Source of the DNA: Gemmatimonadota bacterium
Lineage (GTDB): Bacteria > Gemmatimonadota > Gemmatimonadetes > Longimicrobiales > Gaopeijiaceae
Assembly: GCA_028873815.1 (NCBI GenBank)
Contig: JAPPNN010000035.1
Span: forward strand, 38,938-102,937
Reading direction: 5' to 3'
DNA length: 64,000 nucleotides
Positions 50,084 through 59,639 of the stretch are shown piece by piece. The translations under genes were made by a program, and so were the position numbers. The stretch's first letter is position 1; each line of letters opens with the position of its first letter. The notes below the pieces were generated by a model. That model saw only the letters and a list, made by a program, of their open reading frames with translations. It searched no databases and had not been told where the DNA came from.

Positions 50084-51724
50084 TCAGTCTGCCGTCAAGC
50101 GTGGTTTCGCGTTCGCCTTCGGCGGGCCGGTCCGTGCGGAGGACACCTGGCGGGCCAGCTCCTGCCGCCATATGCCGCCGGAGGCAGTACGCGGAAAGTC
50201 GTCCATGAAACTAACAAAGTCGGGCACCTTGTACGCCGAGAGCGTCGCCGCGCTCCACTCCCTGACTTCGTTTTCCGAAACCACACCGCCCTCGACGCGG
50301 ATCACACACGCGCAGATCGCCTCCCCCAGAATCTCGTCTGATACGCCGACAACCACTGCTCGTGCAATGGCGGGATGGGCCATCAGGCGATCCTCCAGTT
50401 CCTTGGGATACACGTTGAATCCGCCGCGGATCATCACGTCTTCCCTGCGGCCGATCAGGTGGAGGCACCGCTCGTCGTCCAGCATGCCGAGGTCGCCGGT
50501 CTTCAGGAATCCCTCCGCGTCGAACGAAGCGGCCGTCTCTCGCGGCTGGCGATGATACCCGCACATCACGCCCGGCCCCCGTACACGGATTTCCCCGACG
50601 CTCTCGCCGGGGAGCGCCGTCCCGTCGTCCTCAGTGACGCGTACGGTCGTGCCCTCCAGGGGCCGCCCCACCGTAAACCACCGAGTCGCAGCGGCCTCCT
50701 GGTACCGCCCGATGGCGAGGGTGGACGCCGCTTCGGTCAGTGAATACGCGATGATCAGCGGGACTCCGAAGAATTCCTCCACGCGGCGGGCAAGTGACTC
50801 GCGCACCGGGGCGCCGGCCGCGATGCACAGCCTGAGGGATTCCGGCGCCGGTGAGCGATCCTCGGCGTCCCCGAGTGCCGCGGCAAAGAGCGTGGGGACC
50901 GCGCTGAGGATCGTTGCGCCATGGCGCTGGGCCAATGCAAACGTCTCGGCTGGATCGCGGTCACCCTGCAGAATCAGGCTGGCTCCCTCGAGGGCCGTGC
51001 CCAGGAGTCCGGGCCCCAGACCGAAGGCGTGATGCAGCGCGCCGACTCCGGCCACGACGTCATCGGCGTTCATCCCTGTGGCCGCTGCCGTGCCGGCTGC
51101 CGCGTAGAGCAGGTTGCCGTGCGACAGTTCGACCCCCTTCGGCTTGCCCGTCGTTCCGAAGGTGTACACGATCGCGAAGGGCGTCCGAGGGTCGACCTCC
51201 GGCTCCGCGAAGTCGCGTCCCCGCCCCGGCGACACGAGGTCTTCCCATTGGAAGATGCGGTCGTCGTACCACAGGTCCTCCTCACCCACGGTGACCAGAT
51301 GGCGGAGTCCAGGCAACTCGTTGAGCAAGTCCTCGAAGAGCTGCAGGTAGTCGGTCCCGTATGCATCCTCGGCCGAGACCGCGCACACCGCGCCCGAATG
51401 CCTGAGCATGTAACGGAGATCCGGCAACGTCAGCCGTGGATCCAGTGGGACTACCCGGGCCCCAAGCTTCGCCGCGGCAAACACAGCGACCGCGAACTCG
51501 GGCCATGCCGGAAGCACCAGCGCCACGCGGTCGCCTTCGCCGATGCCCAGGTTCTTCAGCGAAGCGGCGAGAGACAGCGCCTGAGCCTCGACCTCCCCGT
51601 ACGACCAGATCGCGTCACCGAAATGCAGGAACGGCGACCCCGGGGTATCGGCTGCACGCCGGGCCAGGACCGCAGATACGGTTGGCGGCGATCCTTTACG
51701 CACGCTCCCGCGGCTCATCGCCAC
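50084..51724 (-). CDS. AMP-dependent acyl-CoA synthetase/ligase
   Basis: 546 residues. ANL-superfamily adenylating enzyme: [20 protein letters not shown] (P-loop), YSLTEAASTLAIG, TGDLGMLDDERCLHLIGRRED and the terminal catalytic Lys region TASGGIWRQEL, which replaces the usual GKI(L/M)R, an unusual ending worth noting. Typical of long- or medium-chain acyl-CoA synthetases. The start overlaps the aroB stop by 10 bases. Supplies acyl-CoA that could feed an EtfAB-linked beta-oxidation. Confidence 0.85.
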   Translation of the reverse strand: MAMSRGSVRKGSPPTVSAVLARRAADTPGSPFLHFGDAIWSYGEVEAQALSLAASLKNLGIGEGDRVALVLPAWPEFAVAVFAAAKLGARVVPLDPRLTLPDLRYMLRHSGAVCAVSAEDAYGTDYLQLFEDLLNELPGLRHLVTVGEEDLWYDDRIFQWEDLVSPGRGRDFAEPEVDPRTPFAIVYTFGTTGKPKGVELSHGNLLYAAAGTAAATGMNADDVVAGVGALHHAFGLGPGLLGTALEGASLILQGDRDPAETFALAQRHGATILSAVPTLFAAALGDAEDRSPAPESLRLCIAAGAPVRESLARRVEEFFGVPLIIAYSLTEAASTLAIGRYQEAAATRWFTVGRPLEGTTVRVTEDDGTALPGESVGEIRVRGPGVMCGYHRQPRETAASFDAEGFLKTGDLGMLDDERCLHLIGRREDVMIRGGFNVYPKELEDRLMAHPAIARAVVVGVSDEILGEAICACVIRVEGGVVSENEVREWSAATLSAYKVPDFVSFMDDFPRTASGGIWRQELARQVSSARTGPPKANAKPRLTAD

Positions 51725-52830
51725 TTCTCCATCATTCTCACCAGGTCATCGACTTCCACCGGGATGGTAACCTCGCTTCCTCTTCCCACGCGTCCCAACT
51801 CCTCGAGCCGGACCAGATGCACGACCCCCGACCGTGTCTTCTTGTCTCTCGTCATCCGGTCGGCGAGCCGCCGGGGCCGCGCGAGGCCGTTGTGGGTATC
51901 GGGCAGCCCGAAGGCGCGCACCAGTCGCCGGACATGGTCGGCGGTACCCCTGGCCGTGACGGACAGTTCCTCACCGACCCTTGCTTCCGACACCATCCCT
52001 ACGGCCACCGCGTGGCCATGTGACAGCCTGTAGCCCGACTCGGCCTCGAGCGCGTGGCCTACGGTATGCCCAAAGTTGAGCACCTGGCGGCGGCCGGCCT
52101 CGAATTCGTCGGCCGACACGACCCCCGCCTTGATCTCAACCGACCGGACCACCGCGCGCTCCACATCCTCCCCGCGTCCATCCAGCAGCGGCGCGGCCCG
52201 GCTCGCCAGCCACTCCCCGTAGTCCGCGTCCACGATGACGCCGTGCTTGACCGCCTCCGCAAACCCCTCCGCCCTGGCGCCGCGCCCGAGCGTGACCAGG
52301 AAGTCGGGATCGGCCAGCACCATTTCGGGCGCGTGGAACGCTCCCACGAGGTTCTTGCCCAGCGCGTGGTCCACACCCGTCTTCCCCCCGACGGAAGCGT
52401 CGATCATGGCCAGCGTTGTTGTGGGAACCTGGATGAAGGGAATCCCGCGCAGGTACGTGGCCGCAACGAAGCCCGCGACATCGCCTACCACGCCGCCTCC
52501 GAGCGAGACGACGCAACTGTCCCGACCCAGGCGCGCCTCGAGGAGCGAATCGGTGAGACGCGCCCACGTCTCCCGGGTCTTGTGGGCTTCCCCGGCCGGA
52601 AACGAGACAGCCACAACGTCGATTCCGGCCGAGACCAGGTGCGCACGCACCTCCCGGCCCCAAAGTCCCTTCACGTTGTGGTCGGTGATCAGGGCGCATC
52701 GACCCGATGGTGCTGCGTCGGCCACCGCCGAATCGACAAGCCTGCGCACCCCTCCGCCCACGCGCACGCGGTAGCCGCCGGAGGCGGAACGAACGGACAC
52801 CTCGCTGTGCTTTACCAGTGACCGCTCCAA
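51715..52830 (-). CDS. aroB: 3-dehydroquinate synthase
   Basis: 371 residues; second step of the shikimate pathway. Motifs: LGGGVVGDVAGFVAATYLRG, VPTTTLAMIDASVGGKTGVD, EAVKHGVI, NFGHTVGHALE (metal His) and SHGHAVAVGM, plus RDKKTRSG. Usual length. First gene of the seven-gene minus-strand run that ends with etfA; its start faces the divergent PBP1A gene across 271 bases. Confidence 0.96.
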   Translation of the reverse strand: MERSLVKHSEVSVRSASGGYRVRVGGGVRRLVDSAVADAAPSGRCALITDHNVKGLWGREVRAHLVSAGIDVVAVSFPAGEAHKTRETWARLTDSLLEARLGRDSCVVSLGGGVVGDVAGFVAATYLRGIPFIQVPTTTLAMIDASVGGKTGVDHALGKNLVGAFHAPEMVLADPDFLVTLGRGARAEGFAEAVKHGVIVDADYGEWLASRAAPLLDGRGEDVERAVVRSVEIKAGVVSADEFEAGRRQVLNFGHTVGHALEAESGYRLSHGHAVAVGMVSEARVGEELSVTARGTADHVRRLVRAFGLPDTHNGLARPRRLADRMTRDKKTRSGVVHLVRLEELGRVGRGSEVTIPVEVDDLVRMMEKWR

Positions 52831-53101
52831 TTGCCTGACAAACCGCGGATGGCTTCACGAATGAAGCATCATCGTCGGCTGGCGCCCGGTCAACCCGTCT
52901 GAGGGCACCAGGCGCCTTTCGGGCATCGGTCCGCAAGCGGCGAACGACGACGGCCGCCAACGCGGTCCGCCATGACCCGAATGGTGATAAATTGGAGCGG
53001 GCGGGCCCGGTCTCGAACCCGGTCGAAAGCGGTCGTGGCGACGAGAGAAACCGGAACGGGTACGGGCGCGTCCGGAGCGGAGACTCGCACGGTCGGGAGG
53101 A

Positions 53102-55258
53102 GTGACAAGCGTGCTGCGTGGCATCTTGCAGAGGATTCGAAGCATCCCTCGGATCGTGTGGTTCGTGGGCCTGTTCCTCTGTGCCGCCGGACTTGGGCTT
53201 GCCGCGGGCTCTTGGCGGAACCTGTGCGCCGATTGCCCTTCGATCGCCCAGATCTACACCTACGAGCCGCAACAAACGTCCAAGGTCTTCGCGCGCGATT
53301 CGACGCTGGTGAGCGAAATCGGCCTGGAGCGACGTACGCCCGTCTCGCTGGCCAGTCTTCCGGCGCACGTTCCCCAGGCGTTCATCGCGATCGAGGATCG
53401 CAGGTTCTATTCGCATCGCGGGCTCGACTGGCGGGGTATCACCCGCGCGGGTCTGGAGGTATTGCGGACCCGGTCCCTGTCCGGTGCCGGCGGCAGCACG
53501 ATCACGCAACAGTTGGCCCGAAACATGTTCACCGATCGCATCGGCTTCGAGAAGAGGGTGTTGCGCAAACTCAAGGAATGGCAGGTCGCGCTCGCATTGG
53601 AGGAAGCGTATACCAAGGACCAGATCATCGAGGCATACATGAACCAAATCGGGTATGCTCATGGCTGGTATGGACTTCAGACTGCATCGCGAAACTACTT
53701 CGGCAAGAATGCCATCGACATGAACCCGGCGGAAGCCGCGCTGCTGGCGGCGATCGCCAACCGCCCCGAGCGCTACAGTCCCTTCAACAACCACGACGCC
53801 GGGCAACGCCGGCGCAACCTGGTTCTGGATCTCATGACGCGCGAGGGGTACCTGACCGGGGAAGAAGCGGAGCGCTGGAAGGCCGAGCCACTCCCCACCG
53901 AGAGGGCTCGCAACGTTCAGGTGCAGGCTCCGTACTTCGTGGAATGGGTGCGGGGCATTCTCGCCGACCGGTTCGGAGGCAAGCTGTACACCGGAGGGCT
54001 GAGAATCTACACGACGCTCGACCTCGAAATGCAGGCCGCAGCCCGAGTCGCCATGGAGAACGGCTGGGACAGGATCGAGCAGCGACCCGGGTTCACGCAC
54101 ACGACCTATCGGGAGTTTGCGGACCAGACGGACGACGCGGACGTGCCGGAAATCCCCTACGTGCAGGGAATGTTCATCGCCGCCGACCCTGCTACCGGTC
54201 ACGTTCGTGCGATGATCGGGGGGCGGGACTTCGTGCACTCCAAGTTCAACCGGGCGATCCAGGCGAGGCGGCAGGCGGGATCGTCCTTCAAGCCGTTCGT
54301 CTATGCCGCGGCGCTGGAGAGCGGCATCCCGGCATCCGAGGTCTTCACGGACAGCCCGGTCATCCTTGACCAGGTGGACGGGACCACGTGGGCGCCCAGC
54401 AACTACGAGCCGGAGTTCCTCGGCTCGATCACCATGCGCGAAGCCATGAGCAAGTCGATCAACATGGTCGCCATCAGGGTCGGCATGCAGGTGGGACTGG
54501 AAAGCGTCGGTCAGATGGCCCGCCGCCTGGGCATCCGAACGGAGGTCGAACGGTATCCGTCGAGCGCGATCGGTGCCGCCGAGGTGATTCCCATCCAGAT
54601 GCTGGAAGCGTATTCGGTGTTTGCGACGCTGGGGGAGAGGGTTCGCGCGTTCCCGATCCTGAGGGTCGAAAGCGCCGATGGCGAGGTGCTCTGGGAACCC
54701 AGGCCGGAGCGCACGCGAGTGCTGGACCCGCTCGTGGCCCGGCTCGCCGTGTCCATGCTGGAAGAGGTCGTGGCGCAGGGAACCGGGAACCTCGGAATCC
54801 GCCAGGTGGCGGGACTGCCGACGGCCGTGCCGGCGGCCGGCAAGACCGGGACGACCAACGAGGGCAGGAACGTCTGGTTCCTTGGCTTCACCCCGACGCT
54901 GGCCGCCGCGGTCTGGTTCGGGATGGACCAGCCCGTCCCCATTGTTCCCCGCGCTACCGGCGGCGGCCTCGCGTCGCCTGTGTGGGGCGAGTTCATGAAA
55001 CGGGTGTACTACGGGGAAGCGTCGTCGGACAGGGAGGGCACGCTCGCCGGCGAGTCAGGCGCGCTGCTGCCGGTTCCAGACCCGTGGCCCATACCCGCTA
55101 CGCTGGTCACTCGCAGGGTCGACAGTCGGACCGGCCTGCTGGCATCGCGGTGGTGCCCACCGGACGACGCCTACGACGAGTTGTATCTTCCCGGCACGGA
55201 ACCTGTGCAGCCATGCGACCGTCCCGATCAGTCCATCATACCGAACCGCGAGCCGTGA
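53102..55258 (+). CDS. Class A penicillin-binding protein (PBP1A-like)
   Basis: 718 residues. Short cytoplasmic head, one TM (IVWFVGLFLCAAGLGLAAGS), then a family 51 transglycosylase domain (AFIAIEDRRFYSHRGLDW, GGSTITQQLARNMF, KDQIIEAYMNQI) and a transpeptidase domain with Ser in GSSFKPF (about 394), the SIN motif in MSKSINMVA and KTGTTNEG. Polymerises and cross-links peptidoglycan. Start: GGGAGGA lies just before GTG 53102; GTG 53111 has better spacing. It overlaps the DUF3343 gene as GTGA. Confidence 0.94.
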   Translation: MTSVLRGILQRIRSIPRIVWFVGLFLCAAGLGLAAGSWRNLCADCPSIAQIYTYEPQQTSKVFARDSTLVSEIGLERRTPVSLASLPAHVPQAFIAIEDRRFYSHRGLDWRGITRAGLEVLRTRSLSGAGGSTITQQLARNMFTDRIGFEKRVLRKLKEWQVALALEEAYTKDQIIEAYMNQIGYAHGWYGLQTASRNYFGKNAIDMNPAEAALLAAIANRPERYSPFNNHDAGQRRRNLVLDLMTREGYLTGEEAERWKAEPLPTERARNVQVQAPYFVEWVRGILADRFGGKLYTGGLRIYTTLDLEMQAAARVAMENGWDRIEQRPGFTHTTYREFADQTDDADVPEIPYVQGMFIAADPATGHVRAMIGGRDFVHSKFNRAIQARRQAGSSFKPFVYAAALESGIPASEVFTDSPVILDQVDGTTWAPSNYEPEFLGSITMREAMSKSINMVAIRVGMQVGLESVGQMARRLGIRTEVERYPSSAIGAAEVIPIQMLEAYSVFATLGERVRAFPILRVESADGEVLWEPRPERTRVLDPLVARLAVSMLEEVVAQGTGNLGIRQVAGLPTAVPAAGKTGTTNEGRNVWFLGFTPTLAAAVWFGMDQPVPIVPRATGGGLASPVWGEFMKRVYYGEASSDREGTLAGESGALLPVPDPWPIPATLVTRRVDSRTGLLASRWCPPDDAYDELYLPGTEPVQPCDRPDQSIIPNREP

Positions 55259-55506
55259 CTCCGCCATCGAACCGCGCCATGACCGACGATTCCGCTCCCC
55301 ACATCTTCATCTTCGAGACCACCCACCATGCGATGTGGGCCGAGGATGTCGCCCGCGAGCAGGCGATACCCGTCGAGGTCGTACCCGCCCCACCGGAGGG
55401 CGGCGCCAAGTGCGGAATCGCGCTGCGCATTCCCGAGAGTCGAGCAGGCGAGCTGACGAACGCACTCGACGAGGAGCGAATTCTCTATCGGGTTCTACAG
55501 GCCTGA
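55255..55506 (+). CDS. DUF3343 small protein (putative sulfur/selenium carrier-like)
   Basis: About 83 residues from a GTG that overlaps the PBP1A stop as GTGA (ATG 55279 would give 75). The body PHIFIFETTHHAMWAEDVA, VEVVPAPPEGGAKCGIALRI and NALDEERILYRVLQA matches the DUF3343 plan, with one Cys in CGIAL at the position typical of the family. DUF3343 proteins have been suggested to handle sulfur or selenium; nothing here confirms it. Linkage to a peptidoglycan gene looks like simple co-transcription. Confidence 0.75.
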   Translation: MTPPSNRAMTDDSAPHIFIFETTHHAMWAEDVAREQAIPVEVVPAPPEGGAKCGIALRIPESRAGELTNALDEERILYRVLQA

Positions 55507-55572
55507 ACCCGCCGGGGAGCCGACGCTCAACCCCGGACGCGGTCGGTCACCCGTGTCAGGCGGTGCTTTCAG

Positions 55573-56886
55573 TCAGCCGCCGACCACCCGCTCGAGCACA
55601 AGCGGCAACGGATCGTCTCCCAGTCGGTCGGCGACCTCGACGGCGTCTTCCAACACCCTGGCCCCTACGAACAGGTCGTCCGGCGACGCGCCGTGGACGA
55701 TGGCAAGCGGATCACCGCGCGACACCTGGTCGCCCACCCGGGTACACAGTTCGAATCCGACCCTGGGATCGATGTCCTGATCCTGGCGCGTCCGGCCACC
55801 GCCCATTGGAATCACTCCATACCCAAGCGCGCGCGGATCGATTCTCGAGACAATTCCTCCCCTGTTCGCGGTAACGGCCCTGGTCATCGGCGCAACCGGC
55901 AAACCGAAGTCGTCCTGCGAGAAACCCAGTGTGCCCCCCTGGGCTTTCACCAGCCGCCGAAACCGCTCCAGCGCGCCTCCACCGGCCAGAACATCGGCCG
56001 CGCGCCTGCGACCTTCCTCCAACGTCAGAACCAGACCCGCCGAGAGCGCCATCTCGCCGCCCAGTTCCGCCACCAGGTGTCGAAGCTCGTCCGGTCCTTC
56101 GCCTGCAAGACACGCCACCGCTTCACGGACCTCAAGGGCGTTGCCAACCGAATGTCCAAGCGGTCGGTCCATCGCCGACAGAACCGCGGTCACGGCCAGA
56201 CCGCGGGCGCGTCCGACGCCGACCATCGCCCGCGCGAGCTTCCTGGCGTCTTCGATTCGGGACAGGAAGGCACCCGAGCCCACCTTGACGTCCAGGACGA
56301 GGCCGTCCAGGCACTCCGCCAGCTTCTTGGACATGATCGACGCCGTGATCAGCGGAAGCGAGGGTACGGTCGCGGTGACGTCGCGCAGTGCGTAGAGGCG
56401 CCGGTCCAGCGGCGCGATCTCCTCCGTCTGGCCGATCATCGCGCACCCGACCGATTCGAGTATCGTGTTGAATCGCTCCAGTGAAATGTCTGTCCGAAAG
56501 CCAGGGATCGATTCGAGCTTGTCCAGCGTCCCACCCGTATGCCCGAGACTCCGTCCCGACATCATCGGCACGACCATGCCCATCTCCGCCGCGAGAGGGG
56601 CGAGCACGATCGAGACCTTGTCCCCCACCCCGCCGGTGGAGTGCTTGTCCACCCGCGGACCCGCGGCACGGCCTCTGACAAGGACATCGCCGGAACGCAG
56701 CATGACATCGACCAGCATCTCCAGCTCCGAGTCGTCGAGCCCTCTGAAGAAGACGGCCATGAGGAACGCCGCCATCTGGTCATCCCCCACATCACCCCGG
56801 AGGTAGCCCTTCAGCAGCCCCTCCAGCTCCTGCCGGGACAGCGCATACCCGTCCCGCTTGCGGGCAATCAGCTGCTGGGGGATCAT
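55573..56886 (-). CDS. deoA: Pyrimidine-nucleoside / thymidine phosphorylase
   Basis: 437 residues; splits thymidine (and often uridine) with phosphate to base and sugar 1-phosphate. Signature SGRSLGHTGGTLDKLESIPG is complete, with DKHSTGGVGDKVS and ITASIMSKKLAECLDGLVLD around the phosphate site, and a C-terminal biotinyl-like domain. Pyrimidine-type enzymes are this size. Seventy-two bases after the S9 peptidase gene on the same strand. Confidence 0.93.
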   Translation of the reverse strand: MIPQQLIARKRDGYALSRQELEGLLKGYLRGDVGDDQMAAFLMAVFFRGLDDSELEMLVDVMLRSGDVLVRGRAAGPRVDKHSTGGVGDKVSIVLAPLAAEMGMVVPMMSGRSLGHTGGTLDKLESIPGFRTDISLERFNTILESVGCAMIGQTEEIAPLDRRLYALRDVTATVPSLPLITASIMSKKLAECLDGLVLDVKVGSGAFLSRIEDARKLARAMVGVGRARGLAVTAVLSAMDRPLGHSVGNALEVREAVACLAGEGPDELRHLVAELGGEMALSAGLVLTLEEGRRRAADVLAGGGALERFRRLVKAQGGTLGFSQDDFGLPVAPMTRAVTANRGGIVSRIDPRALGYGVIPMGGGRTRQDQDIDPRVGFELCTRVGDQVSRGDPLAIVHGASPDDLFVGARVLEDAVEVADRLGDDPLPLVLERVVGG

Positions 56887-56958
56887 CCTGCCACGCTCAG
56901 CGCGCCGTCGGCCACATGGACTATGGAGGGGAGCCTCAGCACGGCTTCCCCCAGCCGT

Positions 56959-59013
56959 TCACGATATCGTCGCCACGTCCTTCTCCGCAGCTTCGTCGGG
57001 ACGTGCCGGCGGCTCCCAGTCCATGCCCCTGACGTACCGCTGCAGCCAGCGCATTTCCTCTACCAGGAGGGTGCGGCGATGCCTGGGTTCCCGGATCCCG
57101 TGACCCTCGCGCGGGAAGAGGATGAAGCGCGCCTCCACGCCCAGGTGACGGAGCCCGGCGAAGAAGTTCATCGACTGCTCCATTGTATCGGTGCGGTCCT
57201 CGGTTCCGTGGAACAGAATGGTCGGCGTGGTCACCCTGTCCAGGTGGCTGTAGGCCGAGCGTTCGGTCCAGTAGTCCCGATTCGACCACGGGTCGCCCCC
57301 GAGATACCACCGTACCACGTCGAAGTTGAATCCCGCGCCGAACTCGCTCCGCCAGTCCGCCACCATCGCCCCGAGGCTCGCGGCCTTGAAGCGCTCCGTT
57401 CTGGTGATCGTCCACCCGCCCAGAATGCCGCCGTAGCTCCAGCCCTTGACGGCCAGGGAGTCCGGATGCGCCACGCCCCGCTCGATGATCGCGTCGACGC
57501 CCGTCATGAGGTCATGGTAGTCCCCGCCGCCGATGTCGTTCATGTTGCCGCGCAGCAGCGCGTCCCCATAGCCGGACGAACCGCGAACGTTGGGCTGCAG
57601 CACCGCGTACCCCTGCGCGACCAGGATCTGCGCATCGGCGTCGAAGCCCCGGGTGAACACGCCTGCCGGCCCCCCGTGGATCTCAAGGACCGCCGCGCCG
57701 GGCGATGTCCTTCTCGCGGGCCGATAGAGAATCCCTTCGATCTCGAGACCGTCGGTGCTCTGCCAGCGAACGACCTCCGGTTCGGCCAGATTCCGGTCCG
57801 CGAGATCCGGGTTGGCGTCCGTGAGCCTCACTCTGGAATCGTCCGAGAGGTCGGCGAGCCACAGGTCGCCGGGTGCGCTGGGGCTCGCGTGCTGGAACGC
57901 CACCCTGCGGTGCAGCGCGTCGAACGACGCCCCCGATATGATTCCGTTTCCGTGGGTGACCTGCTCCACCTCGCCCGACCTGACGTCCACGCGGAAGATG
58001 TTCGCGTCGGTGCGGTCGAGCGCGACGATCTCGACGGATCGCCCACCTGGGTTCCAATGGTAGCTACGGATGTCGACGTCGGTATCCGCCGCAAGCTGCC
58101 GGACGTTGCCGGTCGGGATGTCGTAGTGGTACAGATTGCCCTGATCCAGCTCCCAGGTCTCCAGATCCGGCGCCCCGAAGGTGATCGCGCGACCATCCGG
58201 CGACCACGCCAGCTGCGATTCGGGTGCGTCGTTGTCGGTGATCTGCACCTCCTCGCCGCTGGAGATCGTGTGCAACACCACCTCCGAAAGATGGCCCGCG
58301 TTGCGGCGGTTCTCCTGCCGGTACACGTACACGAGGAAGTTGCCGTCCGGCGACGGGGCGTAGTCCCCGATGCGGCGGGGTCCGGGGGTCACACGGGTCG
58401 CATCGAGCGGAGCTTCGGCCAACGAAACCGTCACCCGCCAGACGCCGTTCCACGATCCCCGCGTCTGGCCGTTCGGGCCCTCGTCGATGAACACGGCATC
58501 GTCGCCCTTCTTGCGCTCTTCCTCCAGATCGTCGGGAAGCGAATCGTTCGCCTGGAAGAACACCGAGGCTCCATCCTCCGACCAGCGGTAGCTGCCCACG
58601 GCCGTCGGATGTCTGGTCAGCTGAACGGCCTCTCCCCCGTCGACCGGAAGCACGAAGAGTTGCCGCACTCTGTCGCTGTCCCCGACCGGGCGGGTGAACG
58701 AGACCCAGCGCCCGTCGGGAGACCACTCAGGGTTGCTGTCGTCGGCGGAGCCCGTGAACGGGCGCGCCCCCGTGCCATCGGAGCCGACCACCCAGATCCG
58801 ACTCTTGCGTTCGTTCTCGTCCCAGTCCAGTTCGTCCTTCACAAAGAGAATCCGCGTGCCGTCCGGTGCCAGCTTCGGCCCCGACACGCGCACCATGTCG
58901 ATGGCGTCGTCAACGGTGAAGGCCGCGGCATCGGCCGCCTGGCCGGCCGCATCGGAAGGGCCGAGACAGCCGAGGAGGACGAGAAGGGTCCATTTACTCG
59001 AGTGAATGCGCAT
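56959..59013 (-). CDS. S9-family serine peptidase (prolyl oligopeptidase type), secreted
   Basis: 684 residues. Signal peptide (WTLLVLLGCLGPSDAAGQ), a WD40-like/beta-propeller N-terminal part with repeats ending in 'SPDGRW', 'SEDGAS' and 'SPDGNF', and a C-terminal alpha/beta hydrolase. Catalytic Ser in GWSYGGILG (about 527), Asp in HGTEDRTD (about 604), His in GHGIREP (about 637). ATG 59013 has GGGAG seven bases upstream; the ORF to 59241 adds an unsupported tail. A lipoprotein gene lies just upstream and deoA downstream. Confidence 0.92.
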   Translation of the reverse strand: MRIHSSKWTLLVLLGCLGPSDAAGQAADAAAFTVDDAIDMVRVSGPKLAPDGTRILFVKDELDWDENERKSRIWVVGSDGTGARPFTGSADDSNPEWSPDGRWVSFTRPVGDSDRVRQLFVLPVDGGEAVQLTRHPTAVGSYRWSEDGASVFFQANDSLPDDLEEERKKGDDAVFIDEGPNGQTRGSWNGVWRVTVSLAEAPLDATRVTPGPRRIGDYAPSPDGNFLVYVYRQENRRNAGHLSEVVLHTISSGEEVQITDNDAPESQLAWSPDGRAITFGAPDLETWELDQGNLYHYDIPTGNVRQLAADTDVDIRSYHWNPGGRSVEIVALDRTDANIFRVDVRSGEVEQVTHGNGIISGASFDALHRRVAFQHASPSAPGDLWLADLSDDSRVRLTDANPDLADRNLAEPEVVRWQSTDGLEIEGILYRPARRTSPGAAVLEIHGGPAGVFTRGFDADAQILVAQGYAVLQPNVRGSSGYGDALLRGNMNDIGGGDYHDLMTGVDAIIERGVAHPDSLAVKGWSYGGILGGWTITRTERFKAASLGAMVADWRSEFGAGFNFDVVRWYLGGDPWSNRDYWTERSAYSHLDRVTTPTILFHGTEDRTDTMEQSMNFFAGLRHLGVEARFILFPREGHGIREPRHRRTLLVEEMRWLQRYVRGMDWEPPARPDEAAEKDVATIS

Positions 59014-59123
59014 GTTGGTGCTCCCGAAAAGCGAGTGCCTGCTATCAGCCTTCTGATAATAGGGCAGGCACCGCCTCGGGGGCATCCGGGCGCATGTTCG
59101 CCGACACGTGGCCCGGGGGTTCC

Positions 59124-59510
59124 CTACCGGGCCTGAATGATGAGTTCCAGGAGTTCTCCCGGTCCTACCGGCATCGTTTCGGTGAGGAACTCGGAGCCCG
59201 CCAGGAACTTCACGCGCAGTTGAATGTCCGGAAGCGGCCACCGGGTCCGGAAGGTCGCTTCATCCTTTCCGGGAACGATGCCCAGGCGCATGGACGCTCC
59301 GCCCCGTGCGGTGTAGACGGTGGCCTGGCTGAAATGGTTGTTCCGCACCAGGATCTCGATCTCCTCGGATTCCCGCAGGTCCGCCTCCATGGGGTTCGTC
59401 CTTGTGCCGCTCGCGGTCGCGCACGCGCTCAAGAGTGCAAGCGCCGTCGCGGCAAGCACGTGAAGACGAAAACGGTGCCCTGCGGGTGTTGAAAGCGTAT
59501 TCGACATCAT
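59124..59510 (-). CDS. Small lipoprotein
   Basis: 128 residues. Signal with lipobox LLSAC (Cys just before ATASG). Mature part is beta-rich: EIEILVRNNHFSQATVYTAR, SMRLGIVPGKDEATFRTRW, QLRVKFLAGSEFLTETM, LELIIQAR, resembling a small immunoglobulin-like or beta-sandwich domain. GAGGAG lies before the ATG (second ATG three bases on is equally possible). It is 110 bases upstream of the S9 peptidase gene and divergent from the second one. No family recognised. Confidence 0.65.
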   Translation of the reverse strand: MMSNTLSTPAGHRFRLHVLAATALALLSACATASGTRTNPMEADLRESEEIEILVRNNHFSQATVYTARGGASMRLGIVPGKDEATFRTRWPLPDIQLRVKFLAGSEFLTETMPVGPGELLELIIQAR

Positions 59511-59639
59511 CGGCTCCTCGCGTTCGCAATACCCCTGGCGCCGGCAGACTCGGGACTGCTCGCCTGTTTCGGTCACCATGGGTATTGTAGTCCTCCTCTG
59601 TTACCCCAGCCACTGCGCACAAACTGCCAGGAGGTAATC

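Noticed and set aside
55512..55536. CCGGGG / CCCCGG stem after the DUF3343 gene
   Set aside because: Only 6-bp GC arms with a 13-base loop and no T-run, easily expected by chance at this GC content.
56539..59136. 865-residue plus-strand frame over deoA and the S9 peptidase
   Set aside because: Very long but Arg/Pro/His/Val-biased, crosses two well-supported minus-strand genes; a codon-bias shadow.
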